64,000 bases of DNA from Syngnathus acus (Eukaryota; Chordata; Actinopteri; Syngnathiformes; Syngnathidae): contig NC_051100.1 in the NCBI RefSeq assembly GCF_901709675.1, positions 6,632,001 through 6,696,000 on the forward strand. The letters are read 5' to 3'. Under the pieces are notes generated by a model. The model made no database searches. It had not been told where the DNA came from and saw only the letters and a program-made list of their open reading frames with translations. Shown here in pieces: positions 50,009 through 64,000 of this stretch (position 1 is its first letter; every line of letters begins with the position of its first letter). The translations under genes and the position numbers were made by a program.

Positions 50009-50042
50009 AACTTTAGCGTGACTGTAATAAAAGAACTGCCAA
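50009..50042 (+). other. hps1: hps1 5' UTR part of the first coding exon
   Basis: Lies between the acceptor TTTTTGCAG and the start codon at 50043. Confidence 0.6.
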
Positions 50043-54804
<4,762 letters not shown>

Positions 54805-55686
54805 ACACTCAGCTAAGAGCATGGCGCATACTTTAAGATGAACCCTTCACTCTTTTGCACATTTTAATATTTTATGAATACACCTTCATGGCAGTCTTCT
54901 TTTTGTTTCACCTTGTTTTCTGCTTACATAATTAATTTGACCGTATTTGATGTAGTGAATGAAACATGCAATGCAATACACCATAAACGAGCTACGGAAA
55001 CTAGCATCCATGTTGCGCTGATCATAAAACAGGTTCTGCTTGAATACAAGTAGTCGCAACTCATGGTGACAATAATACTTATATGCGCATATTCTTTATC
55101 CTCTGTGAAAAATAACTAATATATCTGTGTGTAGCATGTAGATACTATAATGCCCCCTGGTGGCCAAGTTACACATTCAAGAATGAGCAGCACAAAATTC
55201 TTTACGTTCTATTTAATTGCGTTAGTGTGTGATTTTATGACGTTCGTCTGTAGAGTGCTACTTTTCTTATTAAAGAATTGGTTATTTTTTTGTTGGTGTT
55301 TTTTAATTGGTGGAACAGATTAATTACGAAAAGGCCATATGGCCACCTATGTAGCACATGATGATGCTGCTATTCTTCGATACATGTATGGAATGATATC
55401 ACTTCCTGTTAAGAGGCAAGACAACCCGGTACGGTCTTAGCTGTCTTGTAACCTTTCAGAGTTGAATCTGAAGTTCTCTGTCAGACCCCCATGATGTTGT
55501 GCTTTAAAGGTCAGTCCCCGCCGCCTTAGAGCAGCTGCATGGCCACAGTAAAGTAGGACACCATCATCAGCATTGGCGTCCTCTTCATCCTCATCATCAT
55601 CGTCGTCATAGGCTCACAGCGGGAAGAAGAGGGAGGAGGCGGGCACGTGTCGAGTTCATGTTAGTGTCAGCGTCTGCGCGTCCTCT
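54805..55686. other. hps1 / sialyltransferase convergent 3' region
   Basis: 882 bases between two stop codons of convergent genes; must hold both 3' UTRs. ATTAAA at about 55269-55275 could serve hps1. A CTCATCATCATCGTCGTC run near 55585-55610 creates chance open frames on both strands. Confidence 0.55.
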
Positions 55687-55773
55687 TCACAGCGCTCCCG
55701 TGAGGTCGCTGACGGCGCCAGCTGCCACCAGTTTCCTCAGAAAGAGCTTCTCCGAGCTGACGTCATGAACCAC
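55687..55773 (-). CDS. sialyltransferase exon 7 (terminal, VS motif)
   Basis: Acceptor GGTACCTGCAG. Encodes VVHDVSSEKLFLRKLVAAG then AVSDLTGAL and TGA. HDVSSE gives the HX4E catalytic VS motif. Confidence 0.93.
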   Translation of the reverse strand: MVHDVSSEKLFLRKLVAAGAVSDLTGAL

Positions 55774-58631
55774 CTGCAGGTACCACAACACGAAGTAGAA
55801 CACCCACAACCTCCAAGGCCAAACAATGGATCAGCACACTAGTGTACCCAACACTTTGCCTGCATGTGCTAGATTGAAGCTATACAGTGCTTACTGTGAA
55901 TTTGAATGGGAAAATGTCCAAACAAAGAATGAACAAAATTTTGAAAAATCATATGGGAAATTGTGAAGATTTGTTCATTTATTTATTTAGGTGAGTTTGT
56001 TTTTTCACACACAAAATGTTCAAGTTGATGGTAAATTATAAAATAAACAGGAAAATTCTGAATAAAATTTCAGTAGGCTCGTAAGAAAAATATTGAACAT
56101 TATTTTGGTTTTGGTGAACTCATCTTGGCTCATTGATGGCAACAATTTTTTTTATGAGTTCTTATTTAAAATAAATTAGCTAAATGCAGCACCAAATTGC
56201 ATTGTTTGAAAAGAAAATTGCAAAACAAATTTTAATACAAAGAAAAATACATTTAGCTCCTCCCCAAAGTTTTAGGAGCTCACGAATGTAAATAAACGAA
56301 TGCTTTATTTAAAAAAGATAGTTGCTTACAATGCTTATAGTTTGCAATAGTTTGGATAAAATTGCTCTGTACCAAATTTAGAAAATAAAAAAGGTAGTAC
56401 CCCGATTTTATTTTAAAGCTTTGACAAACATGTTTATAAAAATAAACTAGGAACCAAAACTCTAACCTCCATAACAACAAAAAGTGCCACCACATTTTGT
56501 ATGAATCAATTCAGTACTTTGTGCCTGAACTTCCCGAACTGTATAGCCAAGGAAACTTCTTGGTGGAGGTATTAACTGAATGCGATGTACAAAGGAGTGG
56601 GTTGGACTTACTTGAGCCTTCATGGCAGCCATGTGTATGGTCTCGTAGTAGTGAAGTGGAGCGTGAGGGTGCTGCATATTGTAACCGAAGCCTGCCAGAC
56701 TCACGTGGTCACACAGCTGCAGAGCCATCACCACTGCGCCAGCCCCCAACGTGGGTACCATCGACTTCAACACAACACACGCTCACTGTCACCTACTGTT
56801 GCGTCTACTCATTTCAGGTATACACTAATTTGTTGTGTTTGCAAATGACTATTGGTTTAATATTTGCATTTGATTCGTTCAGCATAACTGTAAGTTGTAT
56901 GATTATAGCACATAAAAATCAAAAAGTTGATGACACAATCATTTTGGCAGTGTCAAAAAAGAGTATGTGGTGTTTTGCTAGTTATTGATGGAATTAAAGT
57001 AAATGTATTTAAGCATCACCCTTGCTAACATTAAGTTATTTATGCTGATGATATTTCAAACTGTATTTCTCATATTGTACTGAGCAGCCAGGCCCTTACG
57101 TCAAATTAAATTCTATTTCTGGTAGTATGATAACTTGCAGGTCTAAACAGCATTGGACTGAAATGCCAAAAACACTCACATTTCCTCGCTTTTGGGAGTA
57201 GTTCTGCAGGATTTCTTCAGTCTTGCGAATAATCTCTGGATGGAGGATCCGGAAGTTTTCTGCTTTCAGGGGAATATCATCTATCACCTCCTTCCAGAAC
57301 CACAACTTGGACCAGAAGCCCTGCGAGACGTGTTGGAAAAGGCGGTGAATGATGATTGAATTTTATTGAATGCTACTGGTTCCACTGATGCAGCCATACT
57401 AGAGGTTGTTTGGTGATGACAGAGGTGAGCCAGTCCAGGTCTAGACTTTTGAAGACCACAAGAGCGACGATGGAGGTCCCGTTGTACTCGTCGGCGGAGC
57501 TGGGTGCGCCCTCTGGATACATCAAGCGGATGGTTGTACGTGAACCAGCATCTCTCTTATAGCCAAGTACTGGAGCGTTGTTCAGCCTGAATAATGAAAA
57601 CAAACCGCATCACACTTGTGTGTGCTCCCTCTAGTGGTTGGTTTAAGAAACATGAAAGTTCAGTTGTATTTACTTCTAGTTGTCAACGCACCTGATGATG
57701 ACATCATACTGATCTATATGTGAACCAAGGCGGCTCCCGTGGAGGATCCCTCCACTGCCCACCACAATGCATCTTCTGCAGCTTCCGTCTCGCCGCAAAG
57801 ACTGAGGCAGACCAGGCTGAGGTAGAGATGCCAGAGTCCGGGCCAGAACCTCTTGGCTCCCTCGGAGCCCTAGAGGAGGGGGCGTCTCCCAAGAGGCAGC
57901 GCTGCCCTCTTGCTGCAGGAACACCGGGATGTCCATCAGGGTCGAAGAACATGGCAACTGCTTCAGGCGCTCCACGCACCATCGACGATGACACCGGCCT
58001 GACAGCAGGCAGGCCGAACGGTTCAGCACATCCTGAGGAGGAAGAGGAGTGGAATACCACGGTCTGTGTGTGGGTGTGCATGTGTGTCAAAACATACCTC
58101 CTGTTTGGAATATTGATCATCAGTAATAGCCAATTTGTGCATAGGGAAATATGCTGGAATCAGAATAGCAGAGTAGCATCCAAACAGAAGTAGCACACTG
58201 AGGACAGCATTCTCAGTCCTGGATGATGACAACACATTATTAGTTTGTGATCTAAATGGACACTCACACAAAAGGTGATACGAATTTTGAAAAGAAATTT
58301 AAGATATGCTTAAAACATAATACATTGTGTAGTATTCCATCATATCTTTAGGTTTTGGGAATAGACTCCATTCAATCCTTCAAAGAACCCATTCCAAATT
58401 TGTTAAGAAAAAAAAAAAGATGGAATGAAGGAACAAGCATTTGACCTGACTGCAGTAAGTTCCCAGCCCCTGCGTTAAGTTGATTTGTTTGTTTTTACCT
58501 GCTTATGAAAAATTCGCTGCATGGCATTGTTTCTTTGTCTGCTACAGGCGTCATCACTTCCGGCTCTGCATTCTTAGGCAGCAATATAGAAACATCCTGT
58601 CTTCTACATTCAAGCGATTGAGGGTCACCAT
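55687..58631 (-). CDS. ST3GAL5-like alpha-2,3-sialyltransferase (GM3-synthase group), seven exons, about 367 aa
   Basis: Golgi type II membrane glycosyltransferase (GT29) that would move sialic acid from CMP-Neu5Ac to a galactose, likely on lactosylceramide or a related glycolipid. Joined exons show a short cytosolic tail, a membrane anchor (about residues 29-48), the L sialylmotif CRRCIVVGSGGILHG ... YDVIIRLNNAP (about 149-183), TIRLMYPEGAPSS, FRILHPEIIRK, the S motif PTLGAGAVV ... DHVSLAGFGY (about 292-316), motif III HYYE (326-329) and the VS motif HDVSSE (342-347). FWKEVIDDIPL and DHVSLAGFGY fit ST3GAL5 better than ST3GAL3. It may be the fish-retained relative called st3gal7; a tree is needed, so no symbol is given. 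All phases agree, which supports the weak first exon. Confidence 0.9.
55774..56611 (-). other. sialyltransferase intron 6
   Basis: 838 bases, AT-rich, no further feature seen. Introns 4 and 5 (57321-57399, 56765-57179) and the short introns 58033-58097 (65 bases) and 57587-57691 also hold nothing else. Confidence 0.6.
56612..56764 (-). CDS. sialyltransferase exon 6 (S sialylmotif, motif III)
   Basis: Acceptor GTGTTGAAG, donor GCTCAA/GTAAGT. Encodes VPTLGAGAVVMALQLCDHV, SLAGFGYNM and APLHYYETIHMAAMKAQ. Confidence 0.93.
57180..57320 (-). CDS. sialyltransferase exon 5
   Basis: Acceptor GTCTCGCAG, donor GGAAAT/GTGAGT. Encodes GFWSKLWFWKEVIDDIPLKA then ENFRILHPEIIRKTEEILQ. Confidence 0.92.
57400..57586 (-). 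CDS. sialyltransferase exon 4
   Basis: Acceptor CATTATTCAG, donor CCTCTA/GTATGG. Encodes LNNAPVLGYKRDAGSRTTIR then LMYPEGAPSS and FKSLDLDWL. Confidence 0.92.
57692..58032 (-). CDS. sialyltransferase exon 3 (stem and L sialylmotif)
   Basis: Acceptor CTTCCTCCTCAG, donor ATCAG/GTGCGT. Encodes a variable stem and CRRCIVVGSGGILHGSRLG then QYDVIIR, the start of the CMP-sialic-acid-binding L motif. Confidence 0.9.
58098..58218 (-). CDS. sialyltransferase exon 2 (membrane anchor)
   Basis: Acceptor CATCATCCAG, donor CAGGAG/GTATGT. Encodes TENAVLSVLLLFGCYSAILI, the single membrane segment, then a short stem. Confidence 0.8.
58558..58631 (-). CDS. sialyltransferase probable first coding exon
   Basis: ATG at 58631-58629, encoding MVTLNRLNVEDRMFLYCC then LRMQSR, donor CGGAA/GTGATG. 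Chosen because the frame and the two leftover bases fit exon 2 and give a normal cytosolic tail; the donor is weak, and an inner Met could be used. Confidence 0.45.

Positions 58632-64000
<5,369 letters not shown>

Noticed and set aside
55557-55664. Small frame encoding a hydrophobic Ile/Val stretch after TAG/GAC, and an acidic Asp/Glu frame on the other strand
   Set aside because: Both arise from the same CTCATCATCATCGTC run between two convergent genes; no start codon or partner exon could be found.
57720-58193. 157-codon plus-strand frame opposite the sialyltransferase
   Set aside because: Antisense to the L-sialylmotif exon and its intron; no family similarity.

Overview
The window looks like nuclear DNA of a teleost fish, probably a percomorph. 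It has spliced vertebrate genes in compact form, AT-rich introns, many (CA)n microsatellites and young tRNA-derived SINEs. I read it by joining exons at GT-AG (and some non-standard) junctions and comparing the joined proteins with families I know. No species can be named; a syngnathid-like fish is only a guess from the SINE sequence.

Layout, left to right. (1) 1219-11160, minus strand: cnnm1 (cyclin M / ancient conserved domain metal-transport family), ten exons, with the C-terminal end not fully resolved. (2) 11161-15207: divergent intergenic region with both promoters and an old SINE copy. (3) 15208-45120, plus strand: hpse2 (heparanase-2), twelve exons giving 582 aa. (4) 45121-49276: intergenic, with one MITE-like element. 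(5) 50043-54804, plus strand: hps1 (BLOC-3 subunit), seventeen coding exons giving 676 aa, including a minor-class (U12) AT-AC intron. (6) 55687-58631, minus strand: a GM3-synthase-like alpha-2,3-sialyltransferase of the ST3GAL5 group, seven exons and about 367 aa. (7) 61890-63156, minus strand: morn4, four exons giving 146 aa, with a GC-AG first intron.

The block CNNM1-HPSE2-HPS1, with MORN4 nearby, matches human 10q24.2, so this is conserved vertebrate microsynteny rather than an acquired island. The sialyltransferase is the exception, since the human relative ST3GAL5 lies on another chromosome. The genes do not form one pathway: a membrane metal-ion protein, a secreted heparan-sulphate-binding pseudo-enzyme, a lysosome-related-organelle GEF subunit, a Golgi ganglioside enzyme and a MORN-repeat adaptor.

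I did not find a new multigene system. The points most worth checking are the AT-AC intron of hps1, the loss of the catalytic glutamate position in hpse2, two nearly identical SINE insertions with perfect target-site duplications, the out-of-place sialyltransferase, the GC-AG intron of morn4 and an M-box-like palindrome at the hps1 promoter.
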